Positions 51,783 to 62,338 of a stretch of 64,000 nucleotides of DNA are shown piece by piece. The notes beneath the pieces are model-generated. The model was not told where the DNA came from. It ran no database searches and worked only from the letters and a program-made list of their open reading frames with translations. The position numbers were made by a program, and so were the translations under genes. Position 1 is the stretch's first letter, and each line of letters opens with the position of its first letter. The DNA comes from Shimia sp. R9_2 (GTDB taxonomy: Bacteria > Pseudomonadota > Alphaproteobacteria > Rhodobacterales > Rhodobacteraceae): positions 1 to 64,000 of the forward strand of contig NZ_JAGHRO010000007.1 of assembly GCF_017743735.1 (NCBI RefSeq), in the 5' to 3' direction.

Positions 51783-53237
51783 ATGGTCGCGCGCGTTATC
51801 CCCGTTGCTCCGTTTGATCTGGTGATCTTTGGAGCCACCGGTGATCTGGCCCGTCGCAAAATTTTGCCGGGGCTGTTTCACAGATTTCGCGCGGGCCAAA
51901 TGCCTGCTGAGGCACGCATCATTGGTGCGGCGCGATCCGATATGGACAACGCCGCATTCCGCGCCTTGATCAAAGAAGCGATTGTTGAATTTGTCGACGA
52001 AAGCCTCCGTCCGGGCGACACGGTTGACACGTTTGTTGAGCGGCTCGCTTACTTTCACGTCGACGCAACCGGCGAAGACGGCTGGCAGGCGCTGAATGAC
52101 TATCTGCGGGATGACACCATCCGCACCTTCTATCTCTCTGTCAGTCCATCACTCTTTGGCGCTATCGCCCAACGGCTGAGCCAGCATAGCATCGCCACGC
52201 CCGACAGCCGTATTGTGGTGGAAAAGCCCTTTGGGCACGATCTGGCAAGCGCCCAGGCGCTGAATAAGGATCTGCTGTCGCATTTTGACGAACAACAGAT
52301 TTACCGCATCGACCATTACCTTGGCAAAGAGACCGTGCAGAACCTCATGGCGCTGCGCTTCGCCAACTCACTGTTTGAACCGCTGTGGAATTCAACCCAC
52401 ATCGACCACGTTCAGATCACGGTTGCAGAGAGCATCGGGGTGGCTGGTCGCGGCGGATACTATGACCAATCCGGCGCCATGCGCGACATGGTGCAGAACC
52501 ACCTGATGCAGCTGCTGTGCCTGATCGCGATGGAGCCGCCTTCCAAGTTCACGCCCAATTCCGTGCGCGATGAGAAGGTCAAGGTGATCGAAGCGCTGGA
52601 ACCAGTTGAGCTCAGCGACATCGTGCGCGGCCAATATCTCGCTGGCCGCGATGGCAGAAGCTACCTCGAAGACGTCGAAAACACCGACAGCCGCACCGAA
52701 AGCTTTATCGCGATGGAGCTCGCTGTAGGAAACTGGCGGTGGGCTGGGGCGCCTTTCTATCTGCGCACCGGTAAGCGTCTGCGCGGCCGCAGCTCTGAAA
52801 TCGCCGTTGTCTTCCGCGACCCGCCTCACAACATCTTCCCCAATAAGATGGAAGGACGCAAAGGCAATGCGCTGATCATTCGGTTGCAACCGGACGAAGG
52901 CATCACCCTGCGTACCACCATCAAAGAGCCCGGCCCCGGCGGTATGCGCCTGACCGAGGTGGCGATGGACATGTCCTTTGCAGAGGCTCTTGGTGAAAAT
53001 CTTATCTCACAAGACGCCTATGAGCGGCTTATTATGGATGTCATCCGCGGCGACCAAACGCTATTCATGCGGGGTGATGAAGTGGAAGCCGCTTGGGCTT
53101 GGGCCGATCCTCTGATTTCCGCGTGGGAAGAGGCAGGACAGCGCCCGGTGCCATATGATCCGGGCAGTTCCGGCCCCGAAGAGGCACTCATGTTGATGCA
53201 TCAGGGCGGGCGTCGCTGGCGCCCGATCGGTAACTAA
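51783..53237 (+). CDS. zwf: Glucose-6-phosphate 1-dehydrogenase
   Basis: 484 residues from ATG 51783 (MVARVIPVAPFDLVIFGATGDLARRK). NADP motif FGATGDLARRKI, EKPFGHD, and the active-site signature RIDHYLGKETVQN. It makes 6-phosphogluconolactone, the entry to the Entner-Doudoroff pathway. The ATG follows the gap stop by 5 bp. No lactonase gene (pgl) lies between zwf and edd, so that step is encoded elsewhere or occurs spontaneously. Confidence 0.95.
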   Translation: MVARVIPVAPFDLVIFGATGDLARRKILPGLFHRFRAGQMPAEARIIGAARSDMDNAAFRALIKEAIVEFVDESLRPGDTVDTFVERLAYFHVDATGEDGWQALNDYLRDDTIRTFYLSVSPSLFGAIAQRLSQHSIATPDSRIVVEKPFGHDLASAQALNKDLLSHFDEQQIYRIDHYLGKETVQNLMALRFANSLFEPLWNSTHIDHVQITVAESIGVAGRGGYYDQSGAMRDMVQNHLMQLLCLIAMEPPSKFTPNSVRDEKVKVIEALEPVELSDIVRGQYLAGRDGRSYLEDVENTDSRTESFIAMELAVGNWRWAGAPFYLRTGKRLRGRSSEIAVVFRDPPHNIFPNKMEGRKGNALIIRLQPDEGITLRTTIKEPGPGGMRLTEVAMDMSFAEALGENLISQDAYERLIMDVIRGDQTLFMRGDEVEAAWAWADPLISAWEEAGQRPVPYDPGSSGPEEALMLMHQGGRRWRPIGN

Positions 53238-53271
53238 GGCCAATTGGCCCAAGATAGGAAGGATGGCTCCT

Positions 53272-55086
53272 ATGCCGCTCCACCCAACCGTTGAAAAAGT
53301 CACCGAGCGCATCATTGCGCGCAGCAAACCACACCGTGGCACCTATCTGGAACGCATGACACAAGCGGCCAGCCAAGGCCCGGCCCGCGCCCATCTCAGC
53401 TGCTCGGGCCAGGCCCATGCCTATGCAGGCGCGGGCGCAGATCAATCTGCACTGGCCACCGGCACCGCTGGCAACCTCGGCATCATCACCGCCTACAATG
53501 ACATGCTCTCAGCGCACCAGCCCTTTGAGCGCTATCCCACGCTGATCCGCGATGCCGCACGTGCGGCCGGTGGCACAGCCCAGGTGGCTGGGGGTGTTCC
53601 CGCCATGTGTGATGGCGTCACGCAGGGCGAAGCTGGCATGGAGCTTTCCCTGTTTTCCCGAGATGTGATTGCCCTCGCCGCCGGGGTTGCCCTAAGCCAC
53701 AACACCTTTGATGCCTCCGTCTACCTTGGTGTGTGCGACAAAATCGTGCCCGGTCTTGTGATCGCGGCACAAAGCTTTGGCCATCTCCCAGCGGTCTTCC
53801 TGCCAGCAGGTCCCATGACCTCTGGCATCTCAAACGACGAGAAAGCCAAAGTCCGTCAACGCTTCGCGGCAGGCGAGGCTGACCGTGCGGAGCTGATGGC
53901 CTCCGAAATGGCGGCGTATCACGGCCCCGGCACATGCACCTTCTATGGGACCGCCAACACCAACCAGATGCTGATGGAATTCATGGGGCTGCACCTGCCG
54001 GGTTCCAGTTTCGTCTCCCCCAACACCGATCTGCGTGATGCGCTCACAGAAGAAGGTGCACGACGCGCGCTCTCTCTTTCGGCGCTCGGCAACAACTACA
54101 CCCCAACCTGCGATATCCTGGACGAAAAAGCCTTTGTGAATGGCATGATCGGCCTCAATGCCACCGGCGGCTCGACCAATCTGCTGATCCACCTGATCGC
54201 CATGGCCCGCGCAGGCGGCATCGTTCTGACATGGGAAGATTTTGCAGAATTGTCTGACGTGACCCCTCTGCTGGCGCGTGTCTATCCCAACGGCCTTGCT
54301 GACGTGAACCATTTCCACGCGGCAGGTGGACTTGGATACATGATTGGAGAACTTCTCTCCGCGGGTCTTCTGCACAGCGACACCAAAACCGTCGCCGGCG
54401 AAGGAATGAAAAACTACACGCAAGAACCGAAACTGATAGACGGTGCCTTGATCTGGCAACCGGGGACAAAGGTTTCGCTCAACGACAAAATCGTCCGCCC
54501 GGCGACTGATCCCTTCCAACCAACGGGCGGTCTTGCACGGCTTACAGGCAATCTCGGCACCTCTGTGATGAAGATCTCCGCCGTCGCCCCTGAACATCGC
54601 TTGGTCGAAGCTCCAGTCCGCGTGTTCCATGACCAGGACGAAGTGAAAGCCGCGTTCCAAGCGGGCGAATTGACCGAAGACGTGGTGATTGTTGTGCGGT
54701 TCCAGGGCCCCAAGGCCAACGGCATGCCTGAACTTCACAGCCTGACACCGTTGATGTCGATCATGCAGGGCAAAGGTCTCAAGGTCGCATTTGTCACCGA
54801 TGGGCGTATGTCGGGTGCATCTGGCAAGATCCCCGCCGCAATTCATGTGAGCCCAGAAGCGCTCGACGGCGGCACCATCGCCAAACTCAAAGACGGCGAT
54901 ATCGTGCGTGTGGACGCCGAGGCGGGAGTCCTAGAAGTGCTCACAGAGGGTGTCGAAGAACGCCCCGCTGTTGTCGCAGATCTCACTGCTTATCAATCCG
55001 GCACAGGCCGCGATCTTTTTGCCACTTTCCGCAATGCCGTTGGCTCTGCCACGACCGGCGCCTCTATCTTTGAAGGATCACATTGA
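53272..55086 (+). CDS. edd: 6-phosphogluconate dehydratase
   Basis: 604 residues from ATG 53272 (MPLHPTVEKVTERIIARSKPHR), with GGAAGG about 6 bp upstream; the earlier ATG at 53263 sits on the ribosome site. IlvD/Edd motifs: GIITAYNDMLSAHQPFERYP, VPAMCDGVTQGEAGMELSLFSRDVIA (cluster-binding Cys), FYGTANTNQMLMEFMGLHLPG and FVTDGRMSGASGKIPAAIHV. It dehydrates 6-phosphogluconate to KDPG with an iron-sulfur cluster. Stop overlaps the eda start (TGATG). Confidence 0.95.
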   Translation: MPLHPTVEKVTERIIARSKPHRGTYLERMTQAASQGPARAHLSCSGQAHAYAGAGADQSALATGTAGNLGIITAYNDMLSAHQPFERYPTLIRDAARAAGGTAQVAGGVPAMCDGVTQGEAGMELSLFSRDVIALAAGVALSHNTFDASVYLGVCDKIVPGLVIAAQSFGHLPAVFLPAGPMTSGISNDEKAKVRQRFAAGEADRAELMASEMAAYHGPGTCTFYGTANTNQMLMEFMGLHLPGSSFVSPNTDLRDALTEEGARRALSLSALGNNYTPTCDILDEKAFVNGMIGLNATGGSTNLLIHLIAMARAGGIVLTWEDFAELSDVTPLLARVYPNGLADVNHFHAAGGLGYMIGELLSAGLLHSDTKTVAGEGMKNYTQEPKLIDGALIWQPGTKVSLNDKIVRPATDPFQPTGGLARLTGNLGTSVMKISAVAPEHRLVEAPVRVFHDQDEVKAAFQAGELTEDVVIVVRFQGPKANGMPELHSLTPLMSIMQGKGLKVAFVTDGRMSGASGKIPAAIHVSPEALDGGTIAKLKDGDIVRVDAEAGVLEVLTEGVEERPAVVADLTAYQSGTGRDLFATFRNAVGSATTGASIFEGSH

Positions 55087-55733
55087 TGCCTATCACCCCA
55101 AAGGATGCCAGTGCTCAGGCCCGCGATATCTGCAATGCGGCCCCGATTGTGCCTGTGCTCGTTGTTGAAAATGCCTCTGATGCCAAACCTTTGGCCGAGG
55201 CACTGGTTGCGGGTGGCCTGCCCGCACTTGAAGTGACTTTGCGCACACCGGCCGCACTGGATGTGATCCGCGCGATGGCCGAGGTGCCTGGCGGTATGGT
55301 TGGTGCTGGTACCCTGCTGACACCGGCAGATGTGAAAGCTGCGAAAGAAGCTGGCGCCACATTTGGCGTCTCCCCGGGCGCCACCGACACGCTGATTGCC
55401 GCATGTGAGGCCGAGGGGCTTCCCCTCTTGCCAGGTGCAGCCTCCGCCAGTGAGGCCATGGCGCTTTTGGAACGCGGCTATGACATGCTGAAATTCTTCC
55501 CAGCGGAGGCCGCAGGTGGCGCAAAATTCCTCGGTTCCCTGGCAAGCCCGTTGCCGCAAGTTTCCTTCTGCCCTACTGGTGGTGTGAACCCGCAAAACGC
55601 TGGTGATTACCTGTCCTTGCCCAACGTGGTTTGCGCAGGCGGCAGTTGGGTCGCCCCCTCAAAGCTTGTCAAAGCAGGCGCATGGGACGAAATCGAAGCG
55701 CTGGCCAAAGAAGCATCGCAACTACCGCGCTAG
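55086..55733 (+). CDS. eda: KDPG/KHG aldolase
   Basis: 215 residues from ATG 55086 (MPITPKDASAQARDICNAAPIVPVL). Class I aldolase of the KDPG family: LPALEVTLRTPAALDVIRAM (general-acid Glu), GAGTLLTPADVKAAKEAGATFGVSPGAT, and the Schiff-base Lys in YDMLKFFPAE, followed by FCPTGGVNPQNAGDYLSLPNVVCAGGSW. It cleaves KDPG to pyruvate and glyceraldehyde 3-phosphate, completing the operon. Confidence 0.94.
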   Translation: MPITPKDASAQARDICNAAPIVPVLVVENASDAKPLAEALVAGGLPALEVTLRTPAALDVIRAMAEVPGGMVGAGTLLTPADVKAAKEAGATFGVSPGATDTLIAACEAEGLPLLPGAASASEAMALLERGYDMLKFFPAEAAGGAKFLGSLASPLPQVSFCPTGGVNPQNAGDYLSLPNVVCAGGSWVAPSKLVKAGAWDEIEALAKEASQLPR

Positions 55734-55739
55734 CCCTCT

Positions 55740-57128
55740 TCACCAGTTCCGACGACCGCTCACATGATGCAGCGTGCTTTCTTCAGCAAACGGATCAACC
55801 TGCGCAGGTACACTGAGCCGGTTGATTGTCTTTGAGGCCGCGATCAGCCCAACAAAGGCAAACACTGCGCCCCCAAAGGCCTGACCGAGCAACACCCCTG
55901 ACGCTCCCCAAAACGCACCGCCAGCGATCACAAAGGGGTAAGTCCCCAATGTATGCCGCCCCCAATTCACATAGGTTGAATAAATCGGATGGCCGAGATT
56001 GTTGAAACAGGCATTACACACAAAGATCACACCGTTGAAAAACTGCAGAAGCGCAAGCGGCCCGCAGAAGAGGAAGATCAGCGTACGCATCTCTCCCTCA
56101 GCGTCAAAGATATCTGCGATCGGCGCGCGCAGCACAAAAAGGATCAGCGCCGCAAACAGCGTATAGGCGCTCAGAAACTGCAAGCCGGCCTTCAACGTGC
56201 CGCGCACCCTGTCAAACTGGCTCGCTCCGAAGTTCTGACCAACGATTGGCCCGATTGCGCCTGAAAGCGCAAATACCACTGCAAAGGCCACCGGCAGCAA
56301 CCGCCCAATCACCGCCATCGCAGCCACCGCATCGGTGCCATAGCGCGCCATTTCACGGGTTACGATGGCAGTTCCCAAAGGCGAAGCCACATTGGTCAAC
56401 ACAGCAGGCCCTGCAATCCCGCCAATCGCCTTGGCGTCGCGCACAAGAAGACGTGCCGCAGGCCGCGCATAGCCATTGTGAATACGGATCACGCAAAAGA
56501 GCGCGTAGCCACACATCACCATCCGCGCCACAACTGAGGCATAAGCAGCCCCATCAAGTCCAAGCCCGACGCCAAAGATCAGAATTGGATCCAGCGTGGC
56601 ATTCACGAGGCCGCCAAACACCGTTCCCATCATCGACCGGCGGGCATCGCCATATGCCCGCAGCACTGCCATGCTTGCCATCGCTATGCCCATCAGCGGC
56701 ATGGTTGGCAGTACGATGCTGACGTATCGCTTTGCCAGCGCTAATGTCTCCGCCTCAGCGCCCAGCCAGGAAATGATTGGATCAAGCGAACTCAATACGC
56801 CAATCGGCACAAGCACGCCGATCATTGCGACAACGACAGCAACCGAAGTGGCATATTCGCGTGCCATCTGCGGCTGATCCGCGCCCACCGAGCGCGCCAC
56901 CAGAGAGCCTGAAGAGATCGAGAGCCCGATATTGATCGCGTTGGTGAAGAACAGCAATGTACCGGCATAACCTACGGCAGCCGCAAGTGCTTTGTTGCCA
57001 AGCATTGAGATGAAAATCATGTCAACAAAATCGACTGCGAAAATCGCCATCAAGCCGACGGACGAGGTGAGCGACATCACGGTGACATGCCGCATCAAAG
57101 CGCCCTGAAGGAAAACTGCCTTAGCCAA
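55740..57128 (-). CDS. MATE-family efflux transporter
   Basis: 462 residues with about twelve hydrophobic segments in the two-lobed MATE pattern. VDFVDMIFISMLGNKALAAAVGYAG near the start, SGSLVARSVGADQPQMA, and the second-half GAIGPIVGQNFGASQFDRVRGTL correspond to the conserved MATE loops. It exports drugs or other cations by Na+ or H+ antiport. Its ATG is 2 bp after the Kef antiporter stop, so it shares that operon. It converges with eda. Confidence 0.9.
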   Translation of the reverse strand: MAKAVFLQGALMRHVTVMSLTSSVGLMAIFAVDFVDMIFISMLGNKALAAAVGYAGTLLFFTNAINIGLSISSGSLVARSVGADQPQMAREYATSVAVVVAMIGVLVPIGVLSSLDPIISWLGAEAETLALAKRYVSIVLPTMPLMGIAMASMAVLRAYGDARRSMMGTVFGGLVNATLDPILIFGVGLGLDGAAYASVVARMVMCGYALFCVIRIHNGYARPAARLLVRDAKAIGGIAGPAVLTNVASPLGTAIVTREMARYGTDAVAAMAVIGRLLPVAFAVVFALSGAIGPIVGQNFGASQFDRVRGTLKAGLQFLSAYTLFAALILFVLRAPIADIFDAEGEMRTLIFLFCGPLALLQFFNGVIFVCNACFNNLGHPIYSTYVNWGRHTLGTYPFVIAGGAFWGASGVLLGQAFGGAVFAFVGLIAASKTINRLSVPAQVDPFAEESTLHHVSGRRNW

Positions 57129-57130
57129 AT

Positions 57131-59080
57131 TTATCGCCCCTGTTCCGGTTCATCTGTCTTCAGGTTCGCCGGTGGCGGCACCCACCCGTCCGAGGCTTGA
57201 ACCCCAAAACCTGTGCTGGCATTGCGCAGCTCTTCTTCCATCTGCTCATTCAGCTCACGCGCCAAGGCTACAAACTCAGGATTGTCGCCTGCCCGCACCC
57301 CCGGTTTATGAACAGAAGCCGTGTCCACAAGCAGTTTCCTGTCAGCCTTGGTGAACCTTCGCGCCAAGCGCTCCGCTTGGTAAGGATGAATCCCAAGAGC
57401 TTCATAGGCAGAGCGCCCGGCCCGCACCGCACTGTCAAACGTTTCCCGCACGATGTCATTTGCGCCAGCCTGGTACAGGTCATAGACATGCTCCCGGTCG
57501 ACCGCACGCGCTACGATATGCACGTGCGGGTGATGGCGCGACACATACTCCACCAGATGCGTAATTTGCTCTTTACCGTCGATGGCCACAACCAGCATCT
57601 TTGCGTCATCAATGCCCGCAGCATGAAGCATGTCCGGCCTGGTACCGTCGCCAAAAAACACTTTGGTGCCAAACCGGCGAACCATTTCAAGTTGTGTTGC
57701 GGAGTAATCCACCAGCACGGGCTGCTCCCCGATCTGCCGCAGCATACGCGCTACCACGCCACCGAAGCGTCCATAACCGACAACAATAATGGGGCTGCTA
57801 TGATCAATCTCGTCGGCCTCAGCTTCCTGATCATGGGCAAACTTAGACGCAACCACCCGATCGTAGAAAATGAACAACGCCGGCGTCAGCAGCATGGAGA
57901 GTGTCACCACAAGCAATGCAATCTGGGCGATCTCCTGAGGCAGCACATTGTTGGCAACAGTGAAACTCAACAGCACAAAGCCAAATTCACCCGCCTGAGC
58001 GAGCCCCAAGGTGAAAAGCCAGCGATCAGCGCCTTGCAGCCTAAAGAGCAGGGTCAAAATGTAGAGAACGAAGGCTTTGATCAGCATCACACCAAGCGTG
58101 ATGCCCACCACCATCCAGAGGTTCTCAGCAAGCAAACTGAAGTTGATCGCCGCCCCGACGGTCATAAAAAACAGCCCTAGCAGAAGTCCTCGAAATGGAT
58201 CGATGTCGCTCTCTAGTTCGTGTCTGTATTCACTATTGGCCAGAACCACGCCTGCCAAGAAAGTACCCAATGCAGGTGATAGCCCGACGAGGCTCATCAA
58301 CAGAGCAATACCAATCACCAGCGCGAGCGCGGTTGCCACAAACACCTCCCGCAGGTTCGCCAGCGCCACAAAGCGGAACAGAGGGCGTGTCAAAAAGCTA
58401 CCGATCACGCCAATTGAGCCTATTGCCGCCAAAGTGATCAGCCCTACCTGCCAGCTCGGGCGTCCATCAACCAGACTGATCGCTGCATGACCATCGCCAT
58501 GCCCACCCTCATGTCCATCATCGTGACCTCCGCCATGGGCGACATCTGCCCCGAGCCCTGCCAATTCCGGCAACGCCAAGAGTGGTAACAAAGCCAGCAT
58601 TGGGATCACGGCAATGTCCTGAAACAACAGCACTTGGAATGACGATTTCCCGCCCTGTGCCTGCATCAAGCCCTTTTCGTTGAGGGTCTGCAAAACTATG
58701 GCCGTAGAGGACAGCGCAAAAACCATCCCAAGCGCCAATGCGACGGTGGGCTGCAGCCCCAAAAGCATCGCAATTGCTGCAATCAATGCAATGCTCAACC
58801 CCACTTGCAAGCCGCCCAGCCCCAACAAGCGCCGCCGCATGGCCCAAAGCATCTTCGGATCAAGCTCCAGGCCCACCAGAAACAGCATCATCACCACGCC
58901 AAACTCGGCGAAATGCTGGACCTGAATGATGTCCACATCAAGCCAATGGAGAATGGGTGAAATCGCGATACCTGCCAACAGGTAGCCTAAGACAGATCCC
59001 AATCCGAGCTTGGACGCCAGAGGCACAGCAATGACACCCGCAATCAAAATGACGGTGGCAAGCAATAAGAAGCTGGTCAT
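57131..59080 (-). CDS. Kef-type K+/H+ antiporter (CPA2) with TrkA-N domain and His-rich loop
   Basis: 649 residues. Membrane part about 1-400 with GYLLAGIAISPILHWLDVD, VMMLFLVGLELDPKMLW and VFALSSTAIVLQTLNEKG; cytoplasmic NAD-binding TrkA-N domain PIIVVGYGRFGGVVARMLRQIGEQPVLVDY near 430-545. Between helices, residues 182-198 (AHGGGHDDGHEGGHGDGH) are a histidine-rich stretch not typical of KefB/C. It should exchange K+ (or Na+) for H+. ATGA overlap with the upstream flavoprotein, a KefF/G-like ancillary subunit. Confidence 0.9.
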   Translation of the reverse strand: MTSFLLLATVILIAGVIAVPLASKLGLGSVLGYLLAGIAISPILHWLDVDIIQVQHFAEFGVVMMLFLVGLELDPKMLWAMRRRLLGLGGLQVGLSIALIAAIAMLLGLQPTVALALGMVFALSSTAIVLQTLNEKGLMQAQGGKSSFQVLLFQDIAVIPMLALLPLLALPELAGLGADVAHGGGHDDGHEGGHGDGHAAISLVDGRPSWQVGLITLAAIGSIGVIGSFLTRPLFRFVALANLREVFVATALALVIGIALLMSLVGLSPALGTFLAGVVLANSEYRHELESDIDPFRGLLLGLFFMTVGAAINFSLLAENLWMVVGITLGVMLIKAFVLYILTLLFRLQGADRWLFTLGLAQAGEFGFVLLSFTVANNVLPQEIAQIALLVVTLSMLLTPALFIFYDRVVASKFAHDQEAEADEIDHSSPIIVVGYGRFGGVVARMLRQIGEQPVLVDYSATQLEMVRRFGTKVFFGDGTRPDMLHAAGIDDAKMLVVAIDGKEQITHLVEYVSRHHPHVHIVARAVDREHVYDLYQAGANDIVRETFDSAVRAGRSAYEALGIHPYQAERLARRFTKADRKLLVDTASVHKPGVRAGDNPEFVALARELNEQMEEELRNASTGFGVQASDGWVPPPANLKTDEPEQGR

Positions 59081-59679
59081 TGGATCACCTCATTCAGGTT
59101 TTCGGCTTGTACCACGCCGAGCGCATTGGTCGCTTCAAACGACACTTGATCATCGCGCAACGCGACCAGCCAACGCCGCCATCCTTCCGCATGTGGGCTT
59201 AATCCGTGCCCCTCACGCTTGGCCAAAGCGCCGTAAAGCACATAGGGCGAAAGGAATTGCATATGGCACAGCCGTGCCGTTTGCTCCATCGGCGTAAGCA
59301 AAGTGCGCAGTGCAAAACCGTTATAGCCATTTGCTCCGTAGGCGTCCTCAGGCGCGCCGCAGGTGATGCCCATCGACCAGATTTTACCCGCCAGTTTGTC
59401 TCCGCCCGTTCCATAGGCGAACCCATGTTCCAGCACCAAATCCTGCCATTCCTTGATGATCGAGGGCGTAGAGTACCAAAACAAAGGATATTGAAAGAGG
59501 ATAACATCGCTGCGAAGCAGCCTCTCCTGCTCCGCCGCTACATCGATATCAAACCGAGGATACTTGGCGTAAAGATCGACAAATTCGATGCCTTCCACTG
59601 ACTGAGTTGCGGCATTCATAGCCTTGTTTGCCATCGAATGCTGCGCACCCGGATGCGCCTGATAGACCAATACGCGCAT
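59077..59679 (-). CDS. KefF/KefG-like NAD(P)H quinone oxidoreductase, ancillary to the antiporter
   Basis: 200 residues of the flavodoxin-like NAD(P)H dehydrogenase (quinone)/KefF family: VLVYQAHPGAQHSMANKAM at the start, LLRSDVILFQYPLFWYSTPSIIKEWQDLVLEHGFAYG, and MGITCGAPEDAYGANGYNGF with the flavin-site Gly run. In E. coli KefF/KefG are needed for full activity of KefC/KefB. Here its stop overlaps the antiporter start, supporting that pairing. Confidence 0.9.
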   Translation of the reverse strand: MRVLVYQAHPGAQHSMANKAMNAATQSVEGIEFVDLYAKYPRFDIDVAAEQERLLRSDVILFQYPLFWYSTPSIIKEWQDLVLEHGFAYGTGGDKLAGKIWSMGITCGAPEDAYGANGYNGFALRTLLTPMEQTARLCHMQFLSPYVLYGALAKREGHGLSPHAEGWRRWLVALRDDQVSFEATNALGVVQAENLNEVIQ

Positions 59680-59789
59680 ATTAGGCGCCTCCCCACGTCA
59701 ATGCTGTTACGCCACATTGCCACCGCTTGTGGTCAAGACCAACCCAACACAGTCCGCCGAATGCCGAATTCCGTTTTCTCCACACAAAG

Positions 59790-59819
59790 AAAAACGCCGT
59801 CCCAAGGGACGGCGTTTTT
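59790..59819. terminator. Bidirectional terminator after nqrF
   Basis: AAAAACGCCGTCCC (59790-59803), AA, GGGACGGCGTTTTT (59806-59819): near-perfect stem with T runs on both strands. It lies 21 bp after the nqrF stop. Confidence 0.92.
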
Positions 59820-59839
59820 GATGTCTCATAGCGTTTGGC

Positions 59840-61063
59840 TTAGCCACCGAAGTCATCAAGCATGATGTCTTCGCGATCCACACCTAGATCCAACAGCATA
59901 TTGATCACGGATTGGTTCATGATGGGCGGACCACACATGTAGAACTCACAATCCTCAGGTGCTGGGTGGTTCTTGAGGTATTCTTCAAACAGAACGTTGT
60001 GAATAAAGCCGGTGTAGCCCTTCCAATCGTCCTCAGGCAGCGCATCAGAGAGCGCCACGTGCCATTCGAAGTTATCAAACTCCTCAGCCAAACCGTCGAA
60101 GTCCTCAACAAAGAACATCTCGCGCTTGGAACGTGCACCGTACCAGAAAGTGATCTTGCGATCGCGGTTTTCCAGACGCTTGAGCTGATCGAAGATGTGG
60201 CTCCGCATTGGGGCCATACCCGCACCACCACCGATAAAGACCATCTCTTTGTTGGTATCACGTGCGAAGAACTCACCAAACGGACCCGAAATCGTCACCT
60301 TGTCACCTGGCTTCAGGTTGAAGATGTAAGATGACATTTGACCCGGGGGGATGCCTTGGCTGCCCGGAGGTGGCGAGGCCACACGCACGTTCAGCATGAT
60401 GAGGCCTTTTTCATCCGGGTAGTTCGCCATGGAGTAAGCACGTTCGATTGGCTCGCTCACCGTGGATTCATACTGCCACAGGTTAAACTTGTCCCAATCT
60501 TCGTGGTACTCTTCTTCAATCGCGAAGTCTTTGTAAGACAGCTTATGCGCCGGCGCTTCGATCTGAATATAACCACCTGCGCGGAAATTCACATCTTCGC
60601 CTTCTGGCAGTTCCAGAACGAGGTTCTTGATGAAGGTCGCAACGTTTTCGTTGGAGCGCACAGTACACTCCCACTTTTTCACGCCGAACACCTCTTCAGG
60701 CACTTCGATGTTCATGTCCTGCTTCACAGCCACCTGACACGACAGGCGATCACCGCAAGCCGCTTCACGTTTGGTGATGTGGCTTTCCTCGGTTGGCAAG
60801 ATCGAACCGCCGCCGGAGTGAATGCGCACACGGCACTGAGCACAGGTACCACCACCACCACAGGCAGAAGGAACGAACAGTTTGTGTTCCGCCAGCGTTT
60901 GCAGCAGCTTGCCACCCGCAGGCACAGAGATCGTTTTCTCGCCGTTGATTGTGATGTTCACATCACCGGTAGACACGAGCTTGGAGCGCGCGGCCAAAAT
61001 GATGGTCACAAGCGCCAGAACGATCAGCGTGAAAAGAATGACGCCTAGTGTAAATGTTTCCAT
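59840..61063 (-). CDS. nqrF: Na+-translocating NADH:quinone reductase subunit F
   Basis: 407 residues, the family length. One N-terminal helix ([19 protein letters not shown]), a 2Fe-2S ferredoxin domain with C68, C74, C77 and C109, then a flavin/NADH reductase domain with RAYSMANYP (FAD), [11 protein letters not shown], and [18 protein letters not shown] (NADH). It is the NADH-oxidising entry subunit of the complex. Order nqrB-C-D-E-F is normal; nqrA lies beyond the window. The terminator follows. Confidence 0.97.
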   Translation of the reverse strand: METFTLGVILFTLIVLALVTIILAARSKLVSTGDVNITINGEKTISVPAGGKLLQTLAEHKLFVPSACGGGGTCAQCRVRIHSGGGSILPTEESHITKREAACGDRLSCQVAVKQDMNIEVPEEVFGVKKWECTVRSNENVATFIKNLVLELPEGEDVNFRAGGYIQIEAPAHKLSYKDFAIEEEYHEDWDKFNLWQYESTVSEPIERAYSMANYPDEKGLIMLNVRVASPPPGSQGIPPGQMSSYIFNLKPGDKVTISGPFGEFFARDTNKEMVFIGGGAGMAPMRSHIFDQLKRLENRDRKITFWYGARSKREMFFVEDFDGLAEEFDNFEWHVALSDALPEDDWKGYTGFIHNVLFEEYLKNHPAPEDCEFYMCGPPIMNQSVINMLLDLGVDREDIMLDDFGG

Positions 61064-61076
61064 GTCCTTTTCCCCT

Positions 61077-61685
61077 TCAGAGTTTCACGCCGGAGAAGGA
61101 CATGAAGGCCAAAGCCATCAGACCTGCGGTGATGAAGGTAATTCCAAGGCCTTGCAGACCGTCAGGAATATCGGAGTACTTCAGCTTCTCGCGCACACCC
61201 GCCATCGCAGTGATCGCCAGTGCCCAACCAAAGCCGGAAGACAGACCGTATGTGGTGGCTTCGGCAAAGTTGTAGTCACGTTCCACCATGAAGAGCGAGC
61301 CACCGAGGATGGCGCAGTTCACGGTGATCAGTGGCAAGAACACACCCAGCGCGTTGTAGAGCGGTGGGAAGAACTTATCGAGTACCATTTCCAGGATCTG
61401 AACCATCGCCGCAATCACGCCGATGTAGCAGATCAGACCAAGGAAGGTGAGGTCCACATTCGGGAAGCCTGCCCATGCCAGCGCACCAGGCGCCAGCAGG
61501 TATGTCAGAAGCAGGTTGTTGGTAGGAACCGTGATCGCTTGAACCAGCATCACAGAAATACCCAGACCAAGCGCGGTCGAAATCTTCTTGGACACGGCGA
61601 TAAAGGTACACATGCCAAGGAAGAAAGAAAGCGCAAGGTTCTCAACAAAGACGGCCTTTACGGCCAGAGAGAGAAGCCCTTCCAT
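61077..61685 (-). CDS. nqrE: Na+-translocating NADH:quinone reductase subunit E
   Basis: 202 residues, about six hydrophobic helices. The start [35 protein letters not shown] and the [26 protein letters not shown] region are typical of NqrE (RnfA family), with conserved Cys for a shared iron-sulfur site. Start overlaps the nqrD stop (TAATG). Confidence 0.96.
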   Translation of the reverse strand: MEGLLSLAVKAVFVENLALSFFLGMCTFIAVSKKISTALGLGISVMLVQAITVPTNNLLLTYLLAPGALAWAGFPNVDLTFLGLICYIGVIAAMVQILEMVLDKFFPPLYNALGVFLPLITVNCAILGGSLFMVERDYNFAEATTYGLSSGFGWALAITAMAGVREKLKYSDIPDGLQGLGITFITAGLMALAFMSFSGVKL

Positions 61686-62338
61686 TAGTGGCCCTCCACA
61701 ACTTGAATTTTGTATTCACGCTCTTCCACTTGTTCCGGCTTCCAGCTGCGCACAGCCCAGATCAGCAAGCCGATGATGAAGAACGCCGAAGGTGGCAGCA
61801 GCAGCATGCCGTTGGGCACATACCAGCCACCGTTGTTCACGGTAGGCAGGATGGTGAAACCAAACAGGCTACCCGCGCCAAACAGTTCTCGAATGAAGCC
61901 AACAACCAGAAGCAATGCCCCATAGCCAAGGCCGTTGCCCGCGCCATCGATGAAACTATCGATAGGCGTGTTTTTCATGGCGAAAGCTTCGGCGCGGCCC
62001 ATCACGATACAGTTGGTGATGATCAGGCCCACGAACACCGAAAGTGTTTTGGACACATCATAGGCGTAAGCTTTGAGCACCTGGTCCACGATGATCACGA
62101 GCGATGCGATGATCACCATCTGCACGATGATACGGATCGAGCCCGGGATCTGGTTGCGCAGCACCGAGATGAACATGGAGCTGAACGCGGTCACAGAGGT
62201 CACCGCCAGCGCCATCACAAAGGCCACCTGCAGCGAGGAGGTCACGGCGAGGGCAGAACAAATGCCCAGAACCTGAAGCGTGATCGGGTTGTTGTCGACC
62301 AACGGGTCGATCAGAAGGTCTCTCTTGGTTTGCGCCAT
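61685..62338 (-). CDS. nqrD: Na+-translocating NADH:quinone reductase subunit D
   Basis: 217 residues, six hydrophobic helices. [61 protein letters not shown] and [29 protein letters not shown] are diagnostic of NqrD (RnfE family). The nqrC stop overlaps its start (TGATG). Confidence 0.96.
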   Translation of the reverse strand: MAQTKRDLLIDPLVDNNPITLQVLGICSALAVTSSLQVAFVMALAVTSVTAFSSMFISVLRNQIPGSIRIIVQMVIIASLVIIVDQVLKAYAYDVSKTLSVFVGLIITNCIVMGRAEAFAMKNTPIDSFIDGAGNGLGYGALLLVVGFIRELFGAGSLFGFTILPTVNNGGWYVPNGMLLLPPSAFFIIGLLIWAVRSWKPEQVEEREYKIQVVEGH

